From Archilochus colubris (Eukaryota; Chordata; Aves; Apodiformes; Trochilidae): DNA of 64,000 nucleotides. The stretch is from NCBI GenBank assembly GCA_023079485.1, contig CM041084.1, positions 117,970,467 through 118,034,466 on the forward strand. The letters are read 5' to 3'. Under the pieces are notes generated by a model. It was not told where the DNA came from, ran no database searches, and worked only from the letters and a program-made list of their open reading frames with translations. The translations under genes were made by a program, and so were the position numbers. Positions within the stretch are counted from its first letter, which is position 1, and each line of letters begins with the position of its first letter. This document shows positions 39,501 through 51,842 of the stretch, one piece after another.

Positions 39501-40276
39501 ACCCTACACCTAGAAAGTAGAGATTTCCTTCTGGGATAATGAACTTAAGTTTTTTCTGGGCTTGCACAAAAAACTTTTAAGGCAGATTTATGAACTAACT
39601 GAGAAAAGTCAGCTAGAGCCTCCTCAAGACCTGCTTCCTCAAAGAGACATTTCCAAGGAGGCCATCCATCAGAGGCTGCTCAAAGACATGAATTAATGAT
39701 CATGGCTGTTACATCTCAGTGCTGCTGGAAGCCTACTCTTTACTAGAGAATAGCATGATGGTTTACATCATCTGTTGCCCAAACACAAACCATCACCCTG
39801 AGAAACAAGATGGGAAAGGTCATGTTCTGACCCCATCCTACCTCCTTCTCCTAGACCAGAATAAACAAAGTCTACCATTTCTTACCTGGGCAGCAGAGCT
39901 CAGCATTTTGTGCTGCCTGCTCTAGAAAACCAGAGAAGGGGTTAAGCCACCTTCCAGCCACAGGCAGCAGTGATCCTCAATGGGCTCCTGCAACATGGAT
40001 ATTCTGTCCTGCCAACCCTGTGCTGAGAGCACTGTCACTAGGTCAGACACAGTCCTGGAGCAGCCACAGAGCAGGAGGATTTCCATGCTATGTGCCCATG
40101 CTGTTCTGTGGTTCCCTTTCTGACACAGGTTAGTGTGTAAGAACCAAAAGAAACCTCCTCTTCCTTGGCTTTCTTCCACAACCTTAAACAAACTCCCACA
40201 GGATATGATTTCCCAACCTGTCTCAATTCCCTACTAGCCATTTAGAGAGTAGTTTTTGGAAAGCACTTGATCCTTA

Positions 40277-40426
<150 letters not shown>

Positions 40427-41724
40427 TCAGAGACTTGCATCAGAAAAAGAAATTTACAAGTAAAATCCAAAATGTAAAAGACATTTCTTAAAGTAGGGAG
40501 TTTGCAAACTAAAACCTTCAGAGACCTTTTTTTGCAGACTTCAAAGGAAGCAACTTATAGATAAGTAACGTATTGGTATGAAAATTATTGCTTTCTGTAC
40601 AATTTCAGTCAAATTATGCATAGAATTAAATAGTGCTTTGGTGGATTTGGATACAAAGTACACTTAACTGACAATATTTTTCATATTTGGTAACACTTCC
40701 TTTGAATCAAAACAAAAGCTAATACATAAATAGAAAAAACATAATGGTAAGCAAACAGAAAAGCAAAGGATAAAAACTACACCAAAAGAACAAAGTAACA
40801 GTCCCACATAGTCAGCATCAGACTAATATTGAATTTAAAAGAATTTTAAGAGTCAAGAAATCAATATATTCCTATTTCAGAAATAGACAGAATTACATTT
40901 TTAACTGTGTAGTCATTGCCCTTGTTTTGCATACTGATATTAGCAAACAATATATATATCATACTTCTCACAGGACTCCTGCCTTATTCAGATCATTTGA
41001 TCTTTTAAATTTAAAATCTTAATGCTATTTGAAATATATTTCCTGATTGAAGAAGCAAGTAAAATGAAAGTAAGTTTCTCATGTGCAACCATTAAGGCAA
41101 ACACTTTACAACATCATCATGATCTGAAGGCTTGATGACAGCAAAATCCTTATAAAATGGACAATAGAGTAGTAGATACCAACAGAAGGCTCCTAACGTG
41201 TCTTCTACAAGCTACTCTTCAGAGTGCAGTCTCCAGTCCTGCTTTCAGCCACCCACACCAGGGTATATGTGAGAAAATATTGCAGCTCCCCTTTGGCTTT
41301 GGATGCCAGTGCTGTCAGCAGCAAAGGAGAGATAGAGGCAAGGGAAGACTACATCTTAACCTGGGGGCAAGATGCAACTGGACTGGGGACCCAGGAAATC
41401 TTTCAGCATCTCCTGGTAGAGTCATAGTTGCACAACACCAGCAGGAGGGGATGAAAGCATCTGGTATGCTAGCTGAAAAGAACTGAGTGCTGAGATTTAG
41501 GAAGCCTGCTCGCAGTTCTAGGTTTTCAAAAGTAGATAACTTAAAGGCTGTCATTTGCCTTGTCCTGAACTCTTGCTAATTCCACCCCTTTCCTTTTCTA
41601 TTTATGCAAAATCACAAATCAACTTTTGAAGTAAGACAAGATCAGTTATTAAAACCTTAAATTCAGACATATATGATCTTGACTAAAACATCAAGACCGT
41701 AGCTATCTTCCAAAGATTTTTCTG

Positions 41725-42140
41725 TTGTAAGGGACCAGATCTATCAGCAGCATGTCTACAAGTCCATGAGGCCTGACAGGAATCATCCCAGGGTACTGAA
41801 AGAGCTGGCAGATGTAACAGCAGAATCCCTCTTGATCATCTACCAAAGGTCTTGGCAGTCTGGGGAAGCTGAATGGAAGACAACCAGCAATATTCCTGTC
41901 TACAAAAAGGGTGTGGGGGAAAACACAGGGAACTACAGAGCTGTTAGTCTAACCTCAGCTCCTGGAAAAAATATGGAGAAAATTATACTAGGTACTACTG
42001 AAAGGTATTTAAAGAATAATGCAATCAGGCACAGTCAACATGGGTTCACAAATGAAAGTCTTGTTTAACCAACTTGTTATCCTTCTATGATAAGGTCATC
42101 TGCCCAGTGGATGAAGGGAAGTGCATCTAGTTTTACTGGT
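41725..42140 (+). mobile_element. CR1-type LINE fragment: 5' part of the reverse-transcriptase domain
   Basis: A plus-strand frame (41766-42068) reads RPDRNHPRVLKELAD, IIYQRSWQSGE, then NIPVYKKG, then GNYRAVSLTSAPGKNMEKII, then SQHGFT. This is the N-terminal RT region of CR1-like LINEs (PRVLxELAD...GNYRPVSLTS...QHGFxxGxS). It then decays through 'gtggatgaagggaagtgc'. It covers a more 5' part of ORF2 than most CR1 scraps in the window and has a stop soon after QHGFTNE. Confidence 0.9.
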
Positions 42141-42893
42141 AAATAAGTCACTTTACAAATAAAGATTTCTATGGAGAACTGTTCCGTAATTTTTTCCCAT
42201 TCAGGTCACTAGAAGGTCTCCAGCTTCTGGATGATACAAGGTTCTGAAACATTTAGATGATGAATAAGTACCTTCTTCTCAGGACTCTGCCTGGCATTTC
42301 AGCTAGCTCCTTTTGGTCTTCTCACATGACAAAAATATACTGAGATGAGGTCATAAAAATACTTTGAATGGCCTTTTTCTCCTCTAACCACACCAAATGA
42401 CAACTTCACTAAGTTCTGCATATGGGAATATATAACATATGTCCTTATCACATGAATATTATGTCCTTAAATGCATACAGTGTTAACCCTCTGACTGCAC
42501 CTTTTATATTAGTAATATTAGTACAAATTAAAGTCACAAGCAAGATAGTGTGCCTAGGACAACAAAAAATACACAAAATCAGTGGGCTACAACACGCTGT
42601 CTGGCTTCTGGGTTCTAAAAAAGTCTGTGTTTTAAAAAGTAAAAAAAAAAGATATAATGCTCAGTCCCTCTTATCTCCTCTGTTTGCACACACATGTCAC
42701 CACACCAAGCTTATCACTGGATAAAGAGAAACATTTCTGAAAGCCCCTATTGTTCAAATCTTGGCAGCACATCATCATAGTACAACTGTTCATTTCATAC
42801 ATGTGTAAGGCAGGCAGAATTTGACCTTTATTCTATTTTAAGAGACAGTTTAGAATTTGAAAAAATTCTAGAGGTCTAAATTCTGGAGGTTTT

Positions 42894-42955
42894 GTAATTT
42901 TATATTTATATATTTTTTTTTTAATATTTTATATATTTATGTATTTTATACACGT
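42894..42955. repeat. AT-rich low-complexity tract
   Basis: Runs of TATA/TTTA immediately 5' of the CR1 piece that starts at about 42957. Confidence 0.8.
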
Positions 42956-42956
42956 A

Positions 42957-43775
42957 GATAGTGGGACTGAGTGCACCACCCAGCAAGTTTGCAGATGATA
43001 TCAAACTGTGTGGTGTGGTCAACACACTGGATGGAAGAGTGGCCATCCAGAGAGACCTGTACAGATTTGAGAGATGGGCCCATGCTAAGTACATGAAGTT
43101 CAAGTCCAAGGTGCAGCATCTGGGGCAGGACAATAGCAAGCACTATTACAAGGCTGGGTGGAGAATGAATTGAGAGCATCCCTGAGAAGGACTTGGGTGT
43201 ATTGGCTGATGAAAAGCTCAACATGAGCTGGCAATGTGTGCCTGCAATCCAGTCATATCCTGGGCTGCATCAACAGAAGCACGGCCAGCAGGTCCAGGGA
43301 GGTGATTCTCCCTCTCTGCTCTGCTCTCATGAGATCCCACCTGGAGAGCTGTGTCCACTTCTGGAGCGCCCAACATGGGAAGGACATGGAGCTGCTGGAG
43401 TGAATCCAGAAGAGGGTCACAAAGATGATGAGAGGGCTGAAGCACCACTCTTATGAAGACAGGCTTAGAGAGTTGATGTTGTTCAACCTAGAGAAGGTTG
43501 AACTTCTGCAAGGGCATGGAGTGACGGAACATGGAGCAACACTTTTAAACTGGAAGAGGGTAGATTTGAACTAGATATTAGGAAGAAATTCTTTCCTGCA
43601 AGGCTGGCACAGATTGCCCAGGAATGTCATGGATGCCCCATCCTTGGAAGTGCTCAAGGCCAGGCTGGATGAGGCTTTGAGCAACCTGGAAGGCATGGGG
43701 CCCATGGCAGGGAGGTTGGAACTTGATGGTCTTTAAGGTCCCTTCCAATGCAAATCATTCTGTGATTCTATGATT
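42957..43775 (+). mobile_element. CR1 LINE fragment, plus orientation, with 3' end
   Basis: It starts inside the RT palm: the plus-strand frame 42961-43173 reads PPSKFADDIKLCGVVNTLDG, then RVAIQRDLYRFERWAHAKYM. FADD is the catalytic Asp box. It proceeds through 'atgagatcccacctggag' and 'gaggctttgagcaacctggaaggcatggggcccatgg', and ends 'cccttccaatgcaaatcattctgtgattctatgatt'. Several frameshifts are visible. A run of about 80 bases is missing after 'gagaaggttgaa'. Confidence 0.94.
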
Positions 43776-45398
43776 ATTTTCTATTTATTTTTATTTATTA
43801 TATATACTCAATTTTTTCATATATATGCATGTTTTCTCCTGTCAAAATAGTATGGAAATTATAGTGGATTTTGCAGGAAACTTTTTAGTGACATAGAGGT
43901 ATAATCTAGAGATTTCAAACTTTTGCTCAAAAACCTTAACTGTCATCAGCATGAATGTACTGATTGGGAAACAGATATACAAGAGAGAAAATGAATCCCC
44001 TGTAGTCATGGAGTGGGAAGTCCTGAAGTATAATTTACTTCAGCAAAGCAATAACTGCATCCTACCTGCTGAGCTACGCTGAAAGAACAGCATAAGGGAC
44101 AATAAAACCAACAAAAAAGAAAACACTCGTGAATTTGCAGTAAAGGTTTTGTAACTTAGAGGTTACCTTTCTACAGCCTGAGGAGTGCATTTTAACAGAC
44201 ATGGCAAGATGAATTTTATATAATCCTGCCTGCATCTCTATGTGTCGAGAGATTTGAGGTGGCTACAGCAAAACAGAACAAAACCAAAAAAATAGTCACA
44301 GAGGTTGCAGCCTGGGATTCTGTAAGCAGAGGAAGTACCAGCATGTTATGGCAGCACAGCATCCTCTCTACTCCCCCTGCAGCACATTTCCTTGGAAAGC
44401 TGAGCTGTGCTGTCACTTTAGAAAAAGCAGCAGGGTAATTTTCTAGGGTACAGAGCAGGTTTTCACCTCCCCACAGAACAAAGCTGACAGGCAGAGGTCT
44501 CAATGGGGAACATGCCTCAGCTGTCCCCTATTCCTCCCACATCCCATCACTCTGATGGGGTAGAAAGTGAAAAGCATAAAGCAGTTTTCAAAGAACCATT
44601 GCTCCCATTCATGAAGGCACATTTACCTCACCCTGTCTAAACTCACCCACACAGAAGCTACCCAAAAAACCATAAGGTTTAACCATTCTTTCGAGCCTGA
44701 GGACACAAAACTAAGAAGAGTTGTGAACAGAACCCAAGCAGACTTCTCAAAAGCTTTTATGTCAGGAAATCAGTTCACTTCCTTCTTTTCTTCATCAACA
44801 CACAACCAAGGCTATCTATACATGCTTTAGGGCTTTTTCTTTAATGTGGTTATTTGCTCAGGAAAAAAACAATGCTTTGAGCATTACTGCAGTTCAGATA
44901 ACAAGGTACAGATCAAATGTTTAAATAATTTCCTTTCAAAATGTATTAGAGTAACCATGACTTTAAAAGTCTCTCAGATCTCTAGTGCTCCACTCAAAGC
45001 AATAAATAAAGCAACAAACCTACTCCAGTAGCCTCCCTTGATCTTTGTATAGAATATATTGTCATTATTTTCACAAACGGATGCTACAGATCTAGGAGAC
45101 AAACTTTGAGGGAAGCATAACCAAAGCATAATTTTATATGCCTACCATGCAAACTAAAACAAACGGTCCAGGTTATCACTCCATTAAAAAATTGCTGAAA
45201 GCTACATTAAATGTAAGTCTTGACAGAGCCAAATGAAAATCATTGCATTTTTATTTTCTCTTATGGATTTAATACTAAGATAACATTTGGAACAAAAGAT
45301 AAACATAATTCTAAAGCTGCTTTGTTGCTTTGTTTTCTCCATTTGTGGTCATGTTCTAAAACACTGGGATCATTTTCACAGGATCCAATTCTAGCATC

Positions 45399-45480
45399 AC
45401 AAAAATAAACAAAAACAAAAACACACCAAAAAAACAAAACAAACAAAAAAACCAAAACAAAACAAACAGAAAAAGAAAAC
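45399..45480. repeat. A/C-rich simple repeat, (CAAAA)n-like
   Basis: About 80 bases of CAAAA/CAAA units. It lies just 3' (gene sense) of the orphan exon-like frame. Confidence 0.85.
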
Positions 45481-45535
45481 AGGAAAATAAGCCCTAAAAC
45501 CCAAGCTAAAATAGGTTGTCTATCCCAAAGCTTAC

Positions 45536-45692
45536 ATCTCATACACACTGTCACTGGAGTTCTGTGAGTCACTTGTTAGGCTGCTTGAGCCACAGTGCCT
45601 ACAAAGCAACTCATCTCCAATCAAGATTTCACAGGATTCATCACTTGCCTTGGGATTATGCAATGCACAGGTGAGTGCACCTAATCCAAAAT
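45536..45692 (-). other. Orphan exon-like frame with a CxxC motif (candidate)
   Basis: The minus strand has a strong pyrimidine tract plus ATTGTTTTCAG acceptor, 157 open bases, and a good donor (GAGAT|GTAAGC). The frame reads DFGLGALTCALHNPKASDES, then CEILIGDELLCRHCGSSS, then LTSDSQNSSDSVYEM. The upstream in-frame text is hydrophobic (LSLLFSLFS). It does not fit the OATP chain, and its phase is not needed between known SLCO exons. The LLCRHCG block after a hydrophobic start loosely recalls the beginning of secreted CULT (cereblon-like) domains, but I could not find the following exons with the conserved C-terminal cysteines and tryptophans. It may be a nested gene's exon, a pseudogene remnant or chance. 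Confidence 0.3.
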
Positions 45693-48600
45693 CTGAAAAC
45701 AATGAAAACAGCAAAGACAAAAGGCTTGCACTTGTACTATGTTATTTCAGCCTAGAGATACTTGGCTTTAAGAAAGAATTGCCTAAAGAAAAACTACTCC
45801 CAAGCTAAATATGGAGTCTTTATTTCTTTTCTCCTAAGACCTGAGAATTGTGGAAATAGAAACCCAGGGAGAAACCCAACTGGAGACTGTCCTATTCTCT
45901 ACAGATAACTGTTTCATTTGGAAACACAAATACTACTTTTTTTATTTATTTTTCTTCAAAATCTGTTTTTTCTCTCTTCATGTTTATCTATAAATAAACA
46001 TTTTCTGCTAACATTACCAAGCATGACTTGTGGTTAGTAACTAATATATGAAAAAGACACATTTGCTCTACAAATTCAGTGGAAACAGCTGCAATTCCCC
46101 AGTGCAGTTTCTGTATCCATGTGGTTAGCTTAATTTAGAAATGAGGCAATTCTTAGATAGGATAAGCAAATCAGGCTTTATCAGCTTTACAGATCTTAAA
46201 CCAATCTGAAGGCAAGAAGCTTCGGGTTATGGTATTCCAAAAGCACATAGAGCTATCTCTAACTCTAAGCACATGGAAAGTCCCCACTGATGCAAAAGGT
46301 TCAAATAACCAAAGATATTGTCTATACTTGCACAATCAGAATCTAAACTGAAAGCAAAGATGCTCTGACATTCTTTCCATGGACTAAGAGACACTGATCC
46401 CTCAACAAATGTTTTGGTTTTTTTAAAAAAAAAATGCACGGATATGACAGCAATGAAAACTGTCCTCCTTAAATCTCCAAGGTGTTTTCCACATGCAGGG
46501 AATTTTGATTTGGAAGTGCACTGTTATTAAAATGTAGGTCTCAGACACAATGCACACACTCACTACTTCTGCTGAACACAGGTAAGAACTTCCAAAGATG
46601 CACTGAAAGGCAAAGCTTAGTTCTTGGCTCTTGTTTTCTGGAATATAGTTCTCAAAGAAAGCTCCACATCTTTAAGTTTTTCAAGTCTCCATCAGTATAT
46701 TGTATGATAAACATAAGACAACTTAACAGCCTAAGGTCACAAGCTGTGAGTTTCCCACACACTGACTTTTGAAAAGAGCAAGTTGCTTGAAGGTGTTTTC
46801 TTTCATGAATACCTTTACTTAACAGGACAAGGTAGAGTCATTGTAAATACCTACTGAGTGACTCCTAGGTCTTTTCTGAATTCTTCATCTGTCAGCAGCT
46901 CAAAGGAACTTTCAATGAACCTCCACAGATGTAATGTTAATTTCCACACAAAAAATTATCTACTGTATATAATCACTAACCTGAATCCTAAGTAAACAAC
47001 TACTCCAAATTATTTTAAAAGCCTGTAGTATCCTCAAAACAAGAAATAACCCGCTAGATAATTTCATTGTCTTATTTCTTGTTCACTCACACACAGAAAG
47101 CTGTAAATCTGAGGTAATGAATTCCTTGCTCATACTACCAGGATCATGTAAGTTAGTGTAAGTTAGTTAGTAAGTTAGTGCTACTCTCATGAAGGAACCA
47201 GGATTTGACACTTCTGTCCTATTACTCGGTGATGTTCCTAAAATAGAGGACACTGATGCTGTTGGCTGTCATTAAGAGATACTGGAACAGCCTCTTTGAC
47301 TCTTAGTCATTCTTTCCATTAACTCATGTCAAATGGGAATATCTCATCTCTGCCTTTTAATTGCTTGGCTTTCTGCTTGTTTTTTTTTTACGGTTTGGCA
47401 GACAAAGACACAAACACACACATTTAATTTTCACTGGGGACTATCCCCAGGCACAAGCTTATGGACTATGTCGATCTCTGCTTCTTAAAACTGACTTCCA
47501 TTTCTTTCACATTACTTCGAACTGAACTGGAGTGAGGCTGGGCTGGTCATCTGCACCTCATCTCTTTTTCTTTAGGTTGTCATAACTTAAAAATACCAAG
47601 CAGTGAAAGCTGAAATTTGGCCTGCAGGCAGACCTCACCAGGTAGAGTCACAAATAATCAGATGAAAGAAAGGGAATGAAGTATTTTTAAATCCTGTGAG
47701 TTTACATTTGCAGTGAGGAAGCCCAGGTCCATATCTACCAGACCAGCAGCACCTGGCCCAGGAGAGTATTTCAGAAGATTTGTATCTGTCTTAATCATAT
47801 ACCATGTTCAGCCAGCACAACAGCATAAGCAGGCAGGAGTATACAATTCAGGTCTTTCAGTTTCTTTTTCCTGGGAGAATGTTTTTTCTTGGAGGAAAAG
47901 CAGGGGAAGAGCATGATGTATGCCATCATGTACCATGGAAAGAACCAGGAGTATGTACCAGTTCCTTAGCAAATTCTATAGACATTAAATACCTAACATC
48001 CATGGATCTGGGCTTTACTAGTTATTTATTGTGCACAAACCAGGTAATGGCACACTAACTATCTGATTTTCAGAGGCACATCTGACACACATTTTGCATA
48101 CTTATTGTCACCCAAAACCAGATGTTTTGAACCTAGGAAATAAACTGTGAAGATGAAACAGAGATATGCCAAATATATCTACCAAAAGGGAAGGTGAGGT
48201 GCTGCAGGTCAAAGAATTTCTATATGTATTCAATTTTCCTTTGTCCCATCAGTAAGACAACATCACAAAGAAGTAAAAGGGGAAATTATTTTAATCATGT
48301 TCTCTCAGGATTAATTTCCTTTCAAAAACTGCTTTCTGCCTAGGGAGCACAGGTTAATTATTGAAAATGCTGGTGATCATTTTTCCCTTGACTACCTCTC
48401 ACTAACAGATTGCAAAAAAGGCAAGCCAAATAGCATTTCTTCTTGTTTTCTTTGTAAATTGCACTTCCATGTCCATCTTTCAACCAAAACAACAGGAATT
48501 ACAGTTCATTACTCATATCTGACTGAAAATCTGCCTGTAAGCAAAACCACATTATTCCAGTAATTTGCAGATGACCCTGTTACTTTTATTAACATTTACT

Positions 48601-49794
48601 GTGCTGCTACAGAAGTTATTTTTCTATAGTCATAAAGGCTGAAAGCTGCAATAGCCTCAAATACATTAAAAAAAACCCACAATTGGCAAAATGAAATAAA
48701 TTCTGAGCCATAAAGCTACATTTGAAACCATATTGAAAATATTATTACAGGTCAAGAGTCTGAAAAACATTTCCATCCATGTGTAGCAGTTATAAATAGC
48801 AGAGGTTATTTATTTTGGCTATAGGACAATAACATAATTCTATGAAAACTTCCAAAGTTTCAAGATTTGCTCTTTATTCTCATACGAACAACCATTGTTT
48901 GGGAATTTTCATAGAACTGGAATGAGGCTGAGAAGTTTGTTGCTGGAAAAAAACTTTAGCTTTGGGTTCTGGGTAGGGGTATGTCCTTCTCTGTCTCCGT
49001 ATACAAGAGTTGATTCATCTCCATGTTCTGCTTGGAGACAGCAGTTTGCTGCTGCAGCACCAAAATTTATTATTACTTCACCATTCAAGGAGAGTTTCCT
49101 TATCAGCAACAGATGGATGATGAAAATGACAGGCTTCCCCCCCCATCTCCACCAAAAAAGCTTCTGGTTTTGATGCAACGGCAAAATGGGTTTAATGGCT
49201 CTAAACACGACTTCTAATAGAGCAGGGGAAGTAAAACCACCCAGAAGAAAATGGTGCTTAGCCAGACCTTTGACAGCCAGGTTTAGACAGCCAGGTCTTA
49301 GACTGGTATTACCCAAATAATAGGGAACCCAGGTAATGAGAAGCCTGAACAAGGACCATATGACTTTAGTACCACTAAAGCAAAAGAAACTTCCAGATAT
49401 CCCTGTGGCAACACCAAGACCACTGTGAGATTCCAGGCCCTGAGCTACATTCACTGAACCAAAAGACTGCTGGGATTTAATACCTGGAATTAAAGAAGAA
49501 AAAACCCTGAATTAGGGAAAGGGCTATTTTCATACCTGTATGGACATCCCAGCCTATGGAAAAATGTCAGCAAGAAATACCCCAGCACCTCCTTCCTTCC
49601 CCATAGCTAAAGTGTGAATGGGTGCTCATGGAGAAACAAATTGTTTGCAAGTGACCCTGCTACTCTTGACAGGACCCATGAAGCAGGACAGGAAGCACAG
49701 TGGTGCTGCTGTTGATCCATGAAAAGGCCCTGCTAAACCAAACAGATCAAGGAGTGTGAATTGCCAGATACAGGAGAAATGTAGAGAAAAAAAT

Positions 49795-49964
49795 GGAACA
49801 GTCTGTTCGGAGAAGTTGTGAATGTCTCCTCTCTGGAAGTGTTCATGGTCAGGTCTGATGGGGCTTTGAGCAACCTGGTCTGGTGGGAGGTGTCCCTGCC
49901 CATGGCAGGGGGAGTTAGAAGGAGATGATCTTTAAGGTCCCTTCCAACCCAAACCATTCTATGA
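49795..49964 (+). mobile_element. CR1 LINE 3' end, plus orientation
   Basis: The text 'gaagttgtgaatgtctcctctctggaagtgttcatgg', then 'gggctttgagcaacctggtctggtgggaggtgtccctgcccatggcaggggg', then 'ctttaaggtcccttccaacccaaaccattctatga' is the CR1 3' end without the repeated octamers. Confidence 0.93.
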
Positions 49965-51779
49965 AAAGTAAATTATCATCTCAGAGAGCTATGGCAAAAA
50001 AAAGAAGGGAACACAGTTTTTCCTTCCACAAGGAAGGAAATTCATCCATATTTTTGCTTTGGATGGAAAACAGGCACTAACAGGCACTGTTAGTAACAAT
50101 TCTATAAATGCATACGATTGCTTAGACTTAGGAAATGAATGTACATCCCACAGGAGAAAGTAGATATTGACATGAAAAGTCAATAATTAAATAAAAAATA
50201 CAAAAATATGTTGGTTTGGCATTATGAAGTAATGTGTTTTACATCGTTTGGTTTTGTCTATATGACAAGTAAAAATAACCTGATTTTTTCAAATCCTAAC
50301 CTGCATTCCTACTTAAAGGTCACATTAATCCACTGTAAACTGAGTATTTCAGCCTTAAAAAACTAAACAATTGTTTCTACATGAAAAAATATTACATCAA
50401 TATATCCCAAAAATCAAGATTTAATGGAATTATTTTTATAATTATAATTTTGCCAGAGCAAAAACATCAGAACACCTTTATCAATGCTCTTAAATGGCAC
50501 TGTTAATAAAGCAAGTGTATCACTGGAAAAGTAATTACTCTTACAAAATGTTCTCCTTAATGGTAATATTGTAGTTACAATTGTCTTCATTTTTAAGATA
50601 TAAATTTTCACTGTGATTAAAGGCTCCATTTGAAGCTCATTCCCAGTCACAGTAAAATATGCTAATACATTAATAAAATCTAGAAGTATCACTAACTTGC
50701 AGTCTTAGCATTTCCAAGAGAAAATAATTTATATGACAGGAATCCTTCCAATATATTTCAAAACATACAAGGCTGATTTACAACAACTGAAAAATTTTGA
50801 ATCAGTTATAGTTACTTTCACTAATTAGGTAATTTAACTATTCAACTGACATGTTTTGGGGAAAATTGGCCAACATTCTTTTATTAATCTGCAATACATT
50901 TTTTTTATAAAGACTTCATTCTGTTTCCTTCTCTCTTCTGAAGCAGAACCAGACATGACAGCTTTGATTCTCAACTAATTATATTAGCAGATTATTAAGC
51001 ATATTGCTATTCACCAATAATAAAAAGAGTCTTTCACATTTAGGAAACAGACATAAAAGCCACAGTAACTAGAGGCTATATACAGATGATTTTCAGCCAA
51101 CTTTAGGTATATTTTCATAACAGTAACCTGTTTAACAGCATAATTAACTATATTATATTCCTAGGGATATGGCAGACTCTGTAACTGAGTGTTTCATTTT
51201 AAGCTAAATGGTTTTATATAAATAGAGCTTTGCACAGAGATAACACTGTAATGAAGCCTGATTCAACACAGATGTCAGAGCAAATGAACATAACAGTCTT
51301 TTCTAGACCAGTAAAGTATAAAATTATCCCACAAATTCTCTTTTTGTCTCCAACACAGTATGTCTTGCAGAAACAGACATCATCCCTTGCAAAGAAAGAT
51401 GCCAAGAGACAAGGAAACTCTTCACCTTTTCTTCCTGGTCATGCTCAAGACACCTCCAGGTAAGGGAAGGATCAGAATTGGCCCCTTGCCCTTTACACAT
51501 TTTATCAGGGTATCAGTTGAGCCTTTAGCAGGGGCAGCCCCACAAAGGGTGGCCTTGGTACCAGCTGCAGCATCTGGAGAACCTCCAGGCTGTCCTGAGC
51601 ACCACTGGGGCATCCCTCTCTGCCAGGCTGGCTCTGAGAGCAAGAATGCCCCAGGAAAACAGGAGCTGGCACTGATGCCTGAACACAGAAAAACTGCTCA
51701 GTCAGGCTTAGGAAATAAGGTACTAAGTACTAATGAAAACTAAATATATTTCATTGCTCAGATTTTGCTTACTCAAATT

Positions 51780-51842
51780 ATAGAATAATTTGGGTTGGAA
51801 GGGACCTCTAAAGGTCATCTAGTCCAACCCCCAAATCAGTGA
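51780..51842 (-). mobile_element. Very short CR1 3' end, minus orientation
   Basis: About 60 bases only: tatagaataatttgggttggaagggacctctaaaggtcatctagtccaaccccc. This is the terminal CR1 untranslated end, severely 5'-truncated. Confidence 0.9.

Noticed and set aside
44216..44503. 95-codon minus-strand frame left of the orphan exon, considered as its next exon
   Set aside because: It has a loose ENYP...VT resemblance only, the splice phase does not fit clearly, and the expected tryptophan and cysteine motifs are missing.
48909..49454. 181-codon minus-strand open frame in intron 2
   Set aside because: I checked it as a possible missing SLCO exon, but it has no OATP motif, transmembrane order or cysteine pattern. 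No family resemblance.
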